Source of the DNA: Ruegeria sp. HKCCSA071
Lineage (GTDB): Bacteria > Pseudomonadota > Alphaproteobacteria > Rhodobacterales > Rhodobacteraceae
Direction of reading: 5' to 3'
Assembly (NCBI RefSeq): GCF_017872555.1
Contig: NZ_JAEDOX010000001.1
Coordinates: forward strand, 1-64,000
Length of the DNA stretch: 64,000 nucleotides
This document shows, piece after piece, positions 16,975 through 25,466 of this stretch. Position numbers and translations under genes: made by a program. Position 1 is the first letter of the stretch. The number at the start of each line of letters is the position of its first letter. A model generated the notes under the pieces. The model did not search any database. It was not told where the DNA came from and saw nothing but the letters and a program-made list of their open reading frames with translations.

Positions 16975-19176
16975 TTAAGCGGCTTTTGCTTCAGGGTTGA
17001 AGCGACCGTAGAAGTTCTGACCTTTTTCTGCCATCTCGCGCAGCAGCGTCGGGCAGGCAAAGCGTTCACCGTAATTCTCGGCCAATTGATCGCAACGTTC
17101 GGCCGCGTAGGGCGTGCCGATGATGTCCAGCCAGCTGAACGGACCACCCGACCACGGGGCAAAGCCCCAGCCCAGAATTGCGCCGACATCGCCCTCGCGG
17201 ATGTCCTCCAGAACACCCTCTTCCAGCGCGCGGACGGCCTCCAGAACCTGAGCAAACATCAGACGTTCCTGCACTTCGATCAGGTCAGGCTGGTCATCGG
17301 CAAGCGGATACTTGTCTTGCAGGCCCTTCCAGTATTCGACGCGCTTGCCCTTCTCGTCATAGTCGAAGAAACCGGCATTCGCCTTACGGCCCAGACGGCC
17401 CTGTTCCTCCATCCAGAAGATCAGATCGTCCGAGGGGCTTTCCGGATAGGCATCGCCCATCGCCGCCTTTGTCGCGCGGGCGATCTTTGCACCCAGATCA
17501 ATCGAGGTTTCGTCGGTCAGCTGGATCGGACCGACCGGGAAGCCCAACTGCCGCGCGGCGTTGTCGATCAAAACGGGGCTGACGCCTTCAGTGACCATGC
17601 GCGCGCCTTCGTTGATATATGGAATGATGCAGCGGTTTGCGTAGAAGAAACGCGCATCGTTGACCACGATCGGGGTCTTGCGGATCTGACGCACATAGTC
17701 CAGCGCCTTGGCCACTGCACGATCCCCGGTTTCCTTGCCCTTGATAATCTCGACCAGGAACATCTTTTCGACCGGTGAGAAGAAGTGGATGCCGATGAAC
17801 TGGTCAGCCCGGACCGAAGCTTTGGCCAGATCGCTGATCGGCAGGGTCGATGTGTTCGATGCAAAGATGCAATCTTCGGGGATAATCGCCTCAACCTTTT
17901 TGGTCATCTCAGCCTTGACGCCCATGTCTTCAAAGACCGCTTCGATGATCAGGTCGCACCCTTTCAGGTTGTCCAGATCCGGCGTCGCGGTGATCCGACC
18001 CAGCATGGCCTCTTTTTTTTCAGCCGTGACCTTGCCGCGCTTCATGCCTTTGTCCAGATAGGTCTCGGTATAGGCTTTGCCTTTGTCCGCAGCCTCCTGG
18101 TCGCGGTCGATCAGAACAACTTCCATACCGGCCTGCGCCGATACCAGAGCGATACCAGCCCCCATCATGCCCGCGCCCAGAACGCCGATCTTCTTGACTG
18201 ACTGGTCCGGGACACCGGTGGGGCGCACGGCTCCTTTTTCCAGTGCTTCCTTGTTCAGGAACAGCGACCGGATCATCGCACCTGACGACGGGTTCATCAG
18301 CACGGACGTGAACCAGCGCGCTTCGATTTTCAGCGCGGTGTCGAAATCGACCAAAGCGCCTTCGTAAACCGCGCTCAGCAGAGCCTTGGAGGCCGGGAAG
18401 GCCCCTTGGGTCTTGCCATTTACCATCGCCGACGCGCCAACGAAGTTCATGAAGCCCGCAGGATGATAGGGGGCGCCACCGGGCATCTTATAACCCTTTG
18501 CGTCCCATGGTTTGACCAGATCGGCGTCCTTGGCGTTCAGCACCCATTCCTTGGCTGCCGCCATTGGATCGGCTGCGATCTCGTCAACATAGCCTGCGCC
18601 TTTGGCTTTCTTGACGTCCAGCATCTTACCTTCCAGCAGCAGCGGAGCCGCCGCAATGGCGCCGACTTTGCGGACCATCCGCGTGGTGCCGCCCGCGCCG
18701 GGGAAGATGCCGACCATGATCTCGGGCAGGCCGTACTTCGCCTTTGGGTTCTCGGCCGCAAAGATACGATGGGTGGACAGGGGCAGTTCCATACCGATGC
18801 CCGCAGCGGTCCCGGGCAGAACGGTAGCAATCGGCTTGCCGCCTTTCTTGGTCTTGGGGTCCATACCCGCCAGTTCGATCTTGCGCAGCAGGGCGTGCAT
18901 TTTCATCGTACCCTCGAACAGACCCTTGGCCGGATTGTCGCCCGCCTGTTCTTTCATCACCGCCAGCAGGTTCAGGTCCATGCCGCCTGCAAATGACCCT
19001 TCTTTGCCCGAAGTAACAATGATGCCTTTCACCTCATCGTCGGCCAGCGCCTGATCGATGCAATCGCTCAATTCTGCCAGCCCGTCAAAGGACATCACGT
19101 TCATGGTCTTCCCGGCCACGTCCCAGGTGATTGTGGCGACGCCATCGGCGTCTTTGCTCAGAGTGAAATCAGTCAT
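16975..19176 (-). CDS. fadJ: Fatty-acid oxidation multifunctional enzyme (enoyl-CoA hydratase / 3-hydroxyacyl-CoA dehydrogenase)
   Basis: Second and third steps of beta-oxidation in one chain of 733 residues. The N-terminal crotonase domain (1-190) has catalytic Glu130 (GIGME) and Glu152 (GLPE). The dehydrogenase begins with the NAD loop GVLGAGMMGAGIA (about 331-343), followed by IHFFSPVEKM with the catalytic His, and a C-terminal dimerisation domain to the end. The start is ambiguous among TTG 19188, ATG 19182 and ATG 19176; the last has GGAG at six bases. It overlaps the cupin gene by eight bases and forms an operon with gst, fadA and the cupin gene. Confidence 0.93.
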   Translation of the reverse strand: MTDFTLSKDADGVATITWDVAGKTMNVMSFDGLAELSDCIDQALADDEVKGIIVTSGKEGSFAGGMDLNLLAVMKEQAGDNPAKGLFEGTMKMHALLRKIELAGMDPKTKKGGKPIATVLPGTAAGIGMELPLSTHRIFAAENPKAKYGLPEIMVGIFPGAGGTTRMVRKVGAIAAAPLLLEGKMLDVKKAKGAGYVDEIAADPMAAAKEWVLNAKDADLVKPWDAKGYKMPGGAPYHPAGFMNFVGASAMVNGKTQGAFPASKALLSAVYEGALVDFDTALKIEARWFTSVLMNPSSGAMIRSLFLNKEALEKGAVRPTGVPDQSVKKIGVLGAGMMGAGIALVSAQAGMEVVLIDRDQEAADKGKAYTETYLDKGMKRGKVTAEKKEAMLGRITATPDLDNLKGCDLIIEAVFEDMGVKAEMTKKVEAIIPEDCIFASNTSTLPISDLAKASVRADQFIGIHFFSPVEKMFLVEIIKGKETGDRAVAKALDYVRQIRKTPIVVNDARFFYANRCIIPYINEGARMVTEGVSPVLIDNAARQLGFPVGPIQLTDETSIDLGAKIARATKAAMGDAYPESPSDDLIFWMEEQGRLGRKANAGFFDYDEKGKRVEYWKGLQDKYPLADDQPDLIEVQERLMFAQVLEAVRALEEGVLEDIREGDVGAILGWGFAPWSGGPFSWLDIIGTPYAAERCDQLAENYGERFACPTLLREMAEKGQNFYGRFNPEAKAA

Positions 19177-19657
19177 TGTCATCTCCAATCTGGTCAGCCG
19201 TCAGCGGGCTGCCATCCTTGCGGGTGAAGGAGAATCCGTTCTCATCAACCTTCACCATCATGTCCATGTCGCTGTAATAGCCGGTCTCGGTCGGGGTCCG
19301 TGTGCCCACCACCAGAAAGGTCATGGGCGCATCGGTCTTGTTCACAAGGTGATGGCCGTTGGCCTCACCTGCGGGCCAGGCGGCGCAATCGCCGGGCTGC
19401 ATCTCGTGCTCGCCATCATCATCGACCAGCGTGCACGAGCCGCTGAGGATGATGGCAAACTCGTCCTGTTTCATATGGTAATGCCGCAGCGAGGACAGGC
19501 CCTGCGGTTCCAGCCGCACGATGTTGACCCCGTATTGGGTCAGCCCGCCCGCATCGCCCACGCGCTGCGCGAAGCGACCTGCGGTCGCTTCGGCCAGCTT
19601 GCCGGGATAGGCCGAGCCGCCCTGAAACGGAATCTGAGAAAGATCCAGCTTTGGCAT
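19169..19657 (-). CDS. Cupin-domain protein inserted between fadA and fadJ
   Basis: A 162-residue single-cupin protein of unknown function. The metal-binding cupin motif is seen as SLRHYHMKQDEFAIILSG, with the second motif around PGDCAAWPAGEANGHHLVN. The start at 19657 overlaps the fadA stop as TGATG, and its end overlaps fadJ by eight bases, so the three reading frames are translationally coupled. Position suggests a helper or signal-sensing role in acyl-CoA degradation; that is inference. An upstream in-frame extension to 19705 runs inside fadA and is rejected. Confidence 0.75.
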   Translation of the reverse strand: MPKLDLSQIPFQGGSAYPGKLAEATAGRFAQRVGDAGGLTQYGVNIVRLEPQGLSSLRHYHMKQDEFAIILSGSCTLVDDDGEHEMQPGDCAAWPAGEANGHHLVNKTDAPMTFLVVGTRTPTETGYYSDMDMMVKVDENGFSFTRKDGSPLTADQIGDDND

Positions 19658-20868
19658 CAGACGCGCTCGATAATGGTTGCCGCACCCATGCCGGATGCAA
19701 TGCAAAGCGTGGCCAGACCGGTTTCCTTGTCCTGACGCTCAAGCTCATCCAGCAGCGTACCAATGATCATCGCACCCGTGGCACCCAGCGGGTGACCCAT
19801 CGCGATCGAGCCGCCGTTGACGTTGACCAGTGCAGGATCGACATCAAATGCCTGCTGGAAACGCAGCACGACCGAGGCGAAGGCTTCGTTCACTTCAAAC
19901 AGGTCCAGATCGCTGATCTTCATGCCATTGTCGGCCAAAATTTTCTCGGTCACCGGTACCGGGCCGGTCAGCATGATGGTCGGATCAGTGCCAATCTTGG
20001 CGGTTGCTTTGATGCGGGCACGCGGCTTGAGGCCGTATTTCTCGCCAAATTCCTTGTTGCCGATCAGAACAGCAGCGGCTCCGTCCACGATGCCCGAGCT
20101 GTTGCCTGCATGGTGGATGTGGTTTACGCGCTCAAGATGGGGGTATTTCAGCATTGCAACCTTGTCGAAGCCAGGCATCTGTTCGCCCATCATTGCGAAT
20201 GACGGGTTCAAAGCGCCGAGGCTTTGCATATCGGTGCCTGGACGCATGTATTCATCGCGGTCCAGAATGGTCAGACCGTTTTGATCCTTGACGGTGATCA
20301 CGGATTTTTCAAACCGGTTGTCGGCCCATGCTTCCGCAGCACGTCTTTGCGATTCAACCGCCAGCGCATCCGCGTCATCACGGGTAAAGCCATACTCGGT
20401 CGCGATGATGTCGGCCGAGATGCCCTGAGGCACGAAATAGGTCTCCATCGCCAGCGAGGGGTCAACGGCGATTGCTGCACCGTCGCTGCCCATGGCCACG
20501 CGACCCATCATCTCGACACCGCCTGCAATATAGGCATCGCCCGCGCCGCCTTTCACTTGGTTTGCGGCCAGGTTCACGGCTTCCATGCCCGAGGCGCAGA
20601 AACGGTTGATCGCCAAACCCGGGATCGACTGGTCGAGGTCGGATGCCAGAACGGCCGAGCGCGCCAGACAGCCGCCTTGCTCCATCACTTGCGTGACGTT
20701 TCCCCAGATCACGTCTTCGACGGCGTGACCTTCCAGGTTGTTGCGCTCTTTCACCGCGTTCAGGGTCAGGGCGGACAGGCGCACCGAGGTTACCTCGTGC
20801 AGGCTGCCATCCTTGCGGCCCTTGCCGCGCGGCGTGCGCAGGGCGTCATAGATATAGGCTTCGGTCAT
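19657..20868 (-). CDS. fadA: Acetyl-CoA acyltransferase (3-ketoacyl-CoA thiolase)
   Basis: Thiolytic cleavage of 3-ketoacyl-CoA to acetyl-CoA and shortened acyl-CoA; partner of FadJ. The 403-residue protein has nucleophile Cys91 (RFCASGMEA), the NEAFA motif, His359 in MGHPLGATG and the second Cys389 near the C-terminus. That last motif reads CIASGMGAAT where many thiolases have GGGxG after the Cys, a mild variation. The start at 20868 (MTEAYIYDAL) lies 11 bases after the gst stop. It is followed by a cupin gene rather than directly by fadJ. Confidence 0.92.
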   Translation of the reverse strand: MTEAYIYDALRTPRGKGRKDGSLHEVTSVRLSALTLNAVKERNNLEGHAVEDVIWGNVTQVMEQGGCLARSAVLASDLDQSIPGLAINRFCASGMEAVNLAANQVKGGAGDAYIAGGVEMMGRVAMGSDGAAIAVDPSLAMETYFVPQGISADIIATEYGFTRDDADALAVESQRRAAEAWADNRFEKSVITVKDQNGLTILDRDEYMRPGTDMQSLGALNPSFAMMGEQMPGFDKVAMLKYPHLERVNHIHHAGNSSGIVDGAAAVLIGNKEFGEKYGLKPRARIKATAKIGTDPTIMLTGPVPVTEKILADNGMKISDLDLFEVNEAFASVVLRFQQAFDVDPALVNVNGGSIAMGHPLGATGAMIIGTLLDELERQDKETGLATLCIASGMGAATIIERV

Positions 20869-20879
20869 GGGTCTTCTCC

Positions 20880-21518
20880 TCAAGCTCGATCCGACGGGTT
20901 GCCGGGCATCAGGTCATAGGGGTGCTTCCAACCGGGCTGTTCGGACAAGCGGGTCAGCCAGGCATCGATATGGGGCCAGTCGGCACGGTCAAAACCGAAT
21001 GGTTCAGGGTAATACAGATAGCCGCAGCAGCTAAGGTCGGCGTTGGTTACGCCGTCGCCGACGATCCAGTCGCGGCCTTCCAGATGCGCGTTCAGGATCT
21101 CATAAGCTGATTTCAAACGTCCTTTGTTGAATGCAATGACGTCAGGGTTGCGGTGCTGCTCGGGTAGGAAATTGATCAGGAACCGCGTCAAACCAGCCAT
21201 GGAGCTGAGTTTGTGATTGTCCCACAAGACCCAACGCAGAACATCGTAGTTTTCTTCCCGGTCCTTGCCACCGAACTTGCCGGATTTCTCTGTGACATAG
21301 GCTTGAATCGCACCGGATTGGCTGGTGCGAAAATCTCCATCGACCAGAACAGGCGCTTCACCCAACTCGTTTACGTCAGCACGATATTCCGGCGTGCGGG
21401 TTACGCCTTTGAAGAAATCGACAAAGACCGGTTCCCACTCCAAACCGGACATTTCCAATGCCAAAGCAGCCTTGTAGCTGTTTCCACTTTCTCCGAAGCA
21501 ATGAAGTTTGATGGTCAT
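20880..21518 (-). CDS. Glutathione S-transferase family protein
   Basis: A 212-residue protein with a thioredoxin-like N-terminal domain (about 1-80; LHCFGESGNSYKAALAL, then GEAPVLVDGDFRTSQSGAI with the cis-Pro and glutathione gamma-glutamyl site) and an all-helical C-terminal domain containing the NADLSCCGYL capping-box region. The substrate is unknown. The start at 21518 has GGGAGGGG just upstream. As the first gene of gst-fadA-cupin-fadJ it may handle reactive acyl or aldehyde intermediates, which is only inferred from context. Confidence 0.85.
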   Translation of the reverse strand: MTIKLHCFGESGNSYKAALALEMSGLEWEPVFVDFFKGVTRTPEYRADVNELGEAPVLVDGDFRTSQSGAIQAYVTEKSGKFGGKDREENYDVLRWVLWDNHKLSSMAGLTRFLINFLPEQHRNPDVIAFNKGRLKSAYEILNAHLEGRDWIVGDGVTNADLSCCGYLYYPEPFGFDRADWPHIDAWLTRLSEQPGWKHPYDLMPGNPSDRA

Positions 21519-21559
21519 GTGCTCGCCCCTCCCAAGGCGCATGTGGCTAGGCTGGATTT

Positions 21560-21581
21560 GAGTATTTTTGAAAAGATGAAG
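21560..21581 (+). repeat. 22-bp repeat, copy 1 (plus orientation)
   Basis: Core GTATTTTTGAAAAGATGAA. It matches 21 of 22 positions with a second, oppositely oriented copy at 21718-21739, so the two flank a 136-bp gene-free segment. This copy lies just upstream of gst. Similar GTATTTNTGAAAAGATGAA strings are, from memory, widely scattered in Rhodobacteraceae genomes, but I cannot check that here. Confidence 0.6.
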
Positions 21582-21717
21582 GACTGTCGGTAACCTTAAA
21601 TCAACCATCTTCGTTTTAAGTAGTTATGCGGTACAGGCTGGAGAGCCGATGGCCGCAAAAGGTGAAGTCGTTCCTGTCCTGATGGCGAGTGCGCCCGGTG
21701 GCAGGGACGCATCGCCG

Positions 21718-21739
21718 CTTCATCTTTTCACAAATACTC
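21718..21739 (-). repeat. 22-bp repeat, copy 2 (minus orientation)
   Basis: Reverse-complement partner of the copy at 21560-21581, differing at one base. On the minus strand it is directly preceded by a small GC hairpin, CGCC-TCC-GGCG, about 50 bp beyond the stop of the 70-residue gene. That arrangement resembles a 3'-end or terminator-associated repeat. Confidence 0.6.
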
Positions 21740-21797
21740 CCGCCGGAGGCGTCCGGCATTCAAGTTAGCGTCGCCGTTGAGTTTTCTTTGTAGCAGC

Positions 21798-22010
21798 TCA
21801 TCTTTTCCGTGCCTCAAGTTCAGAATTGAAGATGCGCAGGCGGTGGGTCAGGTTCTCCTCATCAATCACGCTGTTGAAATTCTCGAACAAGAAAGACAGC
21901 GCCTCGCCTTCGTCCAGACCAGCATCCCGCGCGAACGCTTTGAGCTTGCGATACCCGTCTTCAGTCATCGCAACCGGGAAACGGCGGGTCAGGCGAAAAC
22001 GTTTTGGCAT
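21798..22010 (-). CDS. Small protein, possible ribbon-helix-helix fold
   Basis: A 70-residue basic protein (MPKRFRLTRRFPVAM N-terminus, helix-rich remainder with GLDEGEALSFLFENF). A short basic beta-like start followed by two helices resembles Arc/MetJ-type DNA-binding proteins, but no family is firmly recognised. AAGGAGA lies five bases before the ATG, which strongly supports it being translated. It follows the acyl-CoA dehydrogenase gene by 55 bp on the same strand and is probably co-transcribed. Confidence 0.65.
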   Translation of the reverse strand: MPKRFRLTRRFPVAMTEDGYRKLKAFARDAGLDEGEALSFLFENFNSVIDEENLTHRLRIFNSELEARKR

Positions 22011-22065
22011 TTGGTCTCCTTCGGTAAACTGGGTCCGGGCGGTGTTGCCCGGACCCAGACTGAGA

Positions 22066-23847
22066 TCAGAAGTTCGCCGCGTCCAGTGCCATTACCGTGT
22101 CTGCGCCGGTCTGAATGCGCGCAAGATGCATCGCTGTCGCTGGCAGGCGACGCGCCATGTAGAAGCGACCGGTGTTGATCTTGGTCTCGTAGAACTCCTT
22201 GTCCGACGCATCATTGTCCAGAGCGTCCTGCGCGGCCTTGGCCATCTGCGCCCACATCAGGCCCAGGCAAACATGGCCGAACATGTGCATGAAGTCATAG
22301 GAACCGGACAGTGCGTTATTCGGGTTCTTCATGCCTTCCTGCATGAAATACATGCCTGCGGCCTGAAGATCCTTGGACGCAGCTTTCAGCGGTTCAATGA
22401 ACGCTTTGTCGTATGCTTCGTTCTGGCCCGCGTTATCCTTGCAGAAGGTTTTGACCATCTCGAAGAACGCCATGACGTGCTTGCCGCCATCCTGCGCCAG
22501 CTTGCGACCCACAAGGTCAAGCGCCTGAACGCCATTTGCGCCTTCGTAGATCATCGCGATGCGGGCGTCACGGGTGTATTGCGACATGCCCCATTCTTCG
22601 ATGTAGCCATGGCCACCATAGACCTGCTGCGCCTGAACGGTCATGTCGTAACCTTCGTCGGTCAGGAAGCCTTTGATGACCGGAGTTAGCAGCGAGATCA
22701 GCCCGTCCGCATCCTTGTCTCCCGCGCGGTGCGCCTTGTCGATCATGGTCGCGCCCCAAAGGATGAACGCGCGCGCGCCTTCGGTAAAGCTTTTCTGATC
22801 CATCAGGTTGCGACGGATATCTGGATGCACGATCAGAGGATCGGCCGGACCATCCGGGTTCTTAACGCCGGTCACATCGCGACCCTGCAAACGATCCTTG
22901 GCGTATTCCAGAGCATTCTGATAGGCCGCTTCGGCTTGCGACAGGCCCTGCATACCCACACCCAGACGCGCTTCGTTCATCATGGTGAACATGGCGCGCA
23001 TGCCCTTGTGCTCTTCGCCCAGCAGCCAGCCGGTGGCTTCGTCATAGTTCATGACGCAGGTCGAGTTGCCGTGGATGCCCATTTTCTCTTCGATCTTTCC
23101 GACCGATACGCCGTTGCGTTCGCCCGGACTGCCGTCTTCGTTCACAATGAACTTGGGCACAATGAACAGCGACACGCCTTTGATGCCCTCGGGGCCACCT
23201 GGGATCTTGGCCAGCACCAGATGGATAATGTTGTTTGCCATGTCGTGGTCGCCAGCCGAGATAAAGATCTTCTGGCCGGATATCTTATAGCTGCCATCAC
23301 CCTGCGGTTCTGCCTTGGTGCGCATCAGGCCCAGATCGGTCCCACAATGCGGTTCGGTCAGGTTCATGGTGCCGGTCCATTCACAGCTGACCATGTTGGG
23401 CAGGTATTTGTTCTTCTGCTCGTCTGTTCCGTGCGCCAGAATGGCCGAGGCTGCGCCATGGGTCAGGCCCTGGTACATGGTGAAAGCCTGGTTGGAGCCC
23501 GAGAACATCTCACCTACGGCTGTGCCGATCACGTAGGGCATGTTCTGGCCACCATACTCTTCCGGCATGTCGAGGCCAGTCCAGCCACCTTCCTTCATCT
23601 GCTCGAAGGCGTCTTTGAACCCGGTAGGGGTGTACACAATACCGTTTTCCAACCGGCACCCTTCGGTGTCGCCAACAACGTTCAAAGGATGCAGGACGTT
23701 GGCGGCAACCTTGCCTGCTTCTTCCAGAACTGCGCCGGTGAATTCGGCTTCCAGTTCGTCATAGCCGGGGATGTCCGACTGTGAGACTTTCAGAACATCG
23801 TGCAGAATGAACTGCATGTCTTTGGTTGGCGCGTTGTAAACGGGCAT
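22066..23847 (-). CDS. Acyl-CoA dehydrogenase, FadE/DmdC-like
   Basis: A 593-residue FAD-dependent acyl-CoA dehydrogenase of the longer class that includes roseobacter DmdC (3-methylmercaptopropionyl-CoA dehydrogenase). Seen in order: an N-terminal extension ([19 protein letters not shown]), the FAD/substrate segment [26 protein letters not shown], the [30 protein letters not shown] block holding the catalytic Glu, and an extra C-terminal helical domain. Whether it acts on DMSP-derived or ordinary acyl-CoA cannot be decided; the neighbouring fad genes favour general beta-oxidation. A GGGAG lies seven bases before the ATG. Downstream of a MerR gene by 42 bp. Confidence 0.85.
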   Translation of the reverse strand: MPVYNAPTKDMQFILHDVLKVSQSDIPGYDELEAEFTGAVLEEAGKVAANVLHPLNVVGDTEGCRLENGIVYTPTGFKDAFEQMKEGGWTGLDMPEEYGGQNMPYVIGTAVGEMFSGSNQAFTMYQGLTHGAASAILAHGTDEQKNKYLPNMVSCEWTGTMNLTEPHCGTDLGLMRTKAEPQGDGSYKISGQKIFISAGDHDMANNIIHLVLAKIPGGPEGIKGVSLFIVPKFIVNEDGSPGERNGVSVGKIEEKMGIHGNSTCVMNYDEATGWLLGEEHKGMRAMFTMMNEARLGVGMQGLSQAEAAYQNALEYAKDRLQGRDVTGVKNPDGPADPLIVHPDIRRNLMDQKSFTEGARAFILWGATMIDKAHRAGDKDADGLISLLTPVIKGFLTDEGYDMTVQAQQVYGGHGYIEEWGMSQYTRDARIAMIYEGANGVQALDLVGRKLAQDGGKHVMAFFEMVKTFCKDNAGQNEAYDKAFIEPLKAASKDLQAAGMYFMQEGMKNPNNALSGSYDFMHMFGHVCLGLMWAQMAKAAQDALDNDASDKEFYETKINTGRFYMARRLPATAMHLARIQTGADTVMALDAANF

Positions 23848-23889
23848 GTGAAGCTCCCTTAATTCATATGTCCGGAAGGCAGGGCGAGG

Positions 23890-24291
23890 TTACTCGGCCG
23901 CCTTCTTTTCCTGTTTCATCGAGGCGATGACTTTCTCGCCCCAGCGCAACTGCTCTTTCAGATCGTCGATGGCCTGCGTCAGCTCTTCACGGCGCGATTC
24001 CATGTCAGCCAGACGTTCGCACGCGATTTCATAAGTGCGATTCATCTGGGTGACCTGTTGATCGCCCACGTGGTAGAGATCCAGCAGCTGTCGAATTTCC
24101 TCGAGGCTGAACCCAAATCTTTTGCCGCGCAGGATCAGCTTCAGCCGCGCCCGGTCACGTTTGGTGAACAGACGTTTTTGGCCTTCGCGGATCGGGAACA
24201 GCAGTTCCTTTGCCTCATAGAACCGCAAGGTGCGTGGTGTGACATCATAGGTCTCGCACATCTCGCGGATGGTCATCACATCTTCGGTCAT
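23890..24291 (-). CDS. MerR-family transcriptional regulator (acyl-CoA degradation)
   Basis: A 133-residue one-component regulator. The N-terminal winged helix-turn-helix (TIREMCETYDVTPRTLRFYEAKELL) is typical MerR, followed by KRFGFSLEEIRQLL and a coiled coil (about 85-125). The C-terminus lacks the Cys pairs of metal-responsive members. Its place just upstream of an acyl-CoA dehydrogenase gene and downstream of ACGT-type inverted repeats resembles the LiuR group, which controls branched-chain amino acid and fatty acid degradation. The exact effector is unknown. Confidence 0.8.
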   Translation of the reverse strand: MTEDVMTIREMCETYDVTPRTLRFYEAKELLFPIREGQKRLFTKRDRARLKLILRGKRFGFSLEEIRQLLDLYHVGDQQVTQMNRTYEIACERLADMESRREELTQAIDDLKEQLRWGEKVIASMKQEKKAAE

Positions 24292-24362
24292 TCGTCATAC
24301 TCTCGTCACTGGCGTCATGAGACATGAGTTGCGCAGTTGGTGGGTGCTTTACAACATGTGAG

Positions 24363-24460
24363 TGACGTTTACGTAATCCAGACGCTGCGTCACTTTTAAG
24401 TTGACGTAACATCCGTACACGTAAGCGGTGTCCGACGTAATTTTGTTACCGTTACGTCAA
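24363..24460. promoter_or_regulatory. ACGT-type inverted repeats upstream of the MerR gene
   Basis: TGACGTTTACGTAA (24363-24376) is an inverted repeat with two ACGT cores. Two more elements, TTGACGTAAC (24401-24410) and GTTACGTCAA (24451-24460), are exact reverse complements of each other, with a GACGTAA between them at about 24434. The pattern resembles operators described for LiuR-type MerR regulators (ACGT-TT-ACGT core). The sites lie 70-170 bp before the 23890-24291 regulator, so autoregulation together with the acyl-CoA dehydrogenase is the simple reading. Confidence 0.65.
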
Positions 24461-24561
24461 CTGATTTCCGGCATGAATAATCGGGAGCGCGGAAGGGGAA
24501 GCGCACCGGTTTTGACAGGTTCTGCCACCTGCAATGTTTGATTTTGTAAAATCGGAAAAGG

Positions 24562-24930
24562 TTATTCCAGAGATTTGGCGGTTTGGTCGCGCAGGCGCTT
24601 GAGTTCGTTCATGGCCTCGTCCAATTGCTGGCGCTGCTGCTGAAGTTCACTCATCTGGCGGTCTGCCATTTCCACGAAGGTGGCCATTTGCGCCTCGTTG
24701 CCCTGATCTTCATAGATCAAAAGCCACTGGCGAATCTCTTCCAAGGGGAAGCCGAATTTACGACCGCGCATGATCAGCTTCATTCGCGCGCATTCCCGGG
24801 CCCCATAAAAGCGCGAACGCCCTTCGCGGTCCGGTTGCAAAAGCTCGATATATTCGTAATAGCGCAAGGTGCGCGGCGTCACGTCGAACTCGGCGCACAT
24901 TTCTTTGAATGACAAACGGTTGTTGGACAT
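24562..24930 (-). CDS. Second MerR-family transcriptional regulator
   Basis: A 122-residue protein closely resembling the neighbouring regulator: the winged helix LSFKEMCAEFDVTPRTLRYYEYIELL, then RKFGFPLEEIRQWL and a C-terminal coiled coil rich in Gln. No metal-binding Cys is present. The start at 24930 (MSNNRLSF) fits the family; a 64-codon upstream extension is low-quality antisense of the thioesterase leader. It is divergent from the PaaI-type thioesterase gene, with 115 bp between, so it may regulate that gene, itself, or the ACGT operators on its other side. Confidence 0.8.
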   Translation of the reverse strand: MSNNRLSFKEMCAEFDVTPRTLRYYEYIELLQPDREGRSRFYGARECARMKLIMRGRKFGFPLEEIRQWLLIYEDQGNEAQMATFVEMADRQMSELQQQRQQLDEAMNELKRLRDQTAKSLE

Positions 24931-25045
24931 TCCCGGTCTCCTCGTCAGCAACCTAGGCGGTCCCGATCCCAAGCGCAACAGGCAGGCTTGCTCTTTACTG
25001 GAACACCGGCTCATAAAGGCAGTGCAGAGAACAGGACGCATACCC

Positions 25046-25465
25046 ATGGTCGATAAAACAGTTTTAGCCCGCCAGTTTATCGAGGCGATCCCCCATGCGC
25101 GGGCATTGAACCTTACGCTCACGCAGATCGGCGAAGGTGAGGCTGAGATAACATTGCCCTACAACAAAGACCTGATCGGGGATCCGCGCACAGGGGTGAT
25201 TCATGGCGGTGCGATTTCCACGATTCTGGACACCTGTTGTGGTGCTGCGGTGATGAGCCACCCGTCGGCGCCCGGAGGAACCGCAACAATCGATCTGCGG
25301 ATAGATTATATGCGCGCGGCGACGCCAGGTCAGACGATTACTGCGCATGCCGTTTGCCATCATATCACGCGCAACGTTGCCTTCGTGCGGGCCACTGCAA
25401 TGGACAACGACACGGACCTGCCTGTGGCGACTGCCTCGGGCTCTTTTACGGTTGAAGGGAAGTAA
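25046..25465 (+). CDS. PaaI-type hotdog thioesterase
   Basis: A 139-residue hotdog-fold acyl-CoA thioesterase. The family signature is visible as TGVIHGGAISTILDTCCGAA, with the GTATIDLRIDYMRAA strand pair typical of YbdB/PaaI members. The start at 25046 (MVDKTVLARQ) has AGGA at nine bases; a longer in-frame extension lies antisense to the MerR gene and is rejected. A second, related thioesterase gene follows one base after the stop, so the two are probably co-translated and may form a hetero-oligomer. Confidence 0.85.
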   Translation: MVDKTVLARQFIEAIPHARALNLTLTQIGEGEAEITLPYNKDLIGDPRTGVIHGGAISTILDTCCGAAVMSHPSAPGGTATIDLRIDYMRAATPGQTITAHAVCHHITRNVAFVRATAMDNDTDLPVATASGSFTVEGK

Positions 25466-25466
25466 C

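Noticed and set aside
16975-19176. In-frame TTG at 19188 as fadJ start
   Set aside because: It would place the start before the GGAG site; ATG 19176 has proper spacing from that site.
22066-23847. Naming the acyl-CoA dehydrogenase dmdC
   Set aside because: Length and N-terminus resemble DmdC, but the DMSP genes dmdB and dmdD are not nearby and several close paralogues exist in Roseobacters, so function cannot be fixed.
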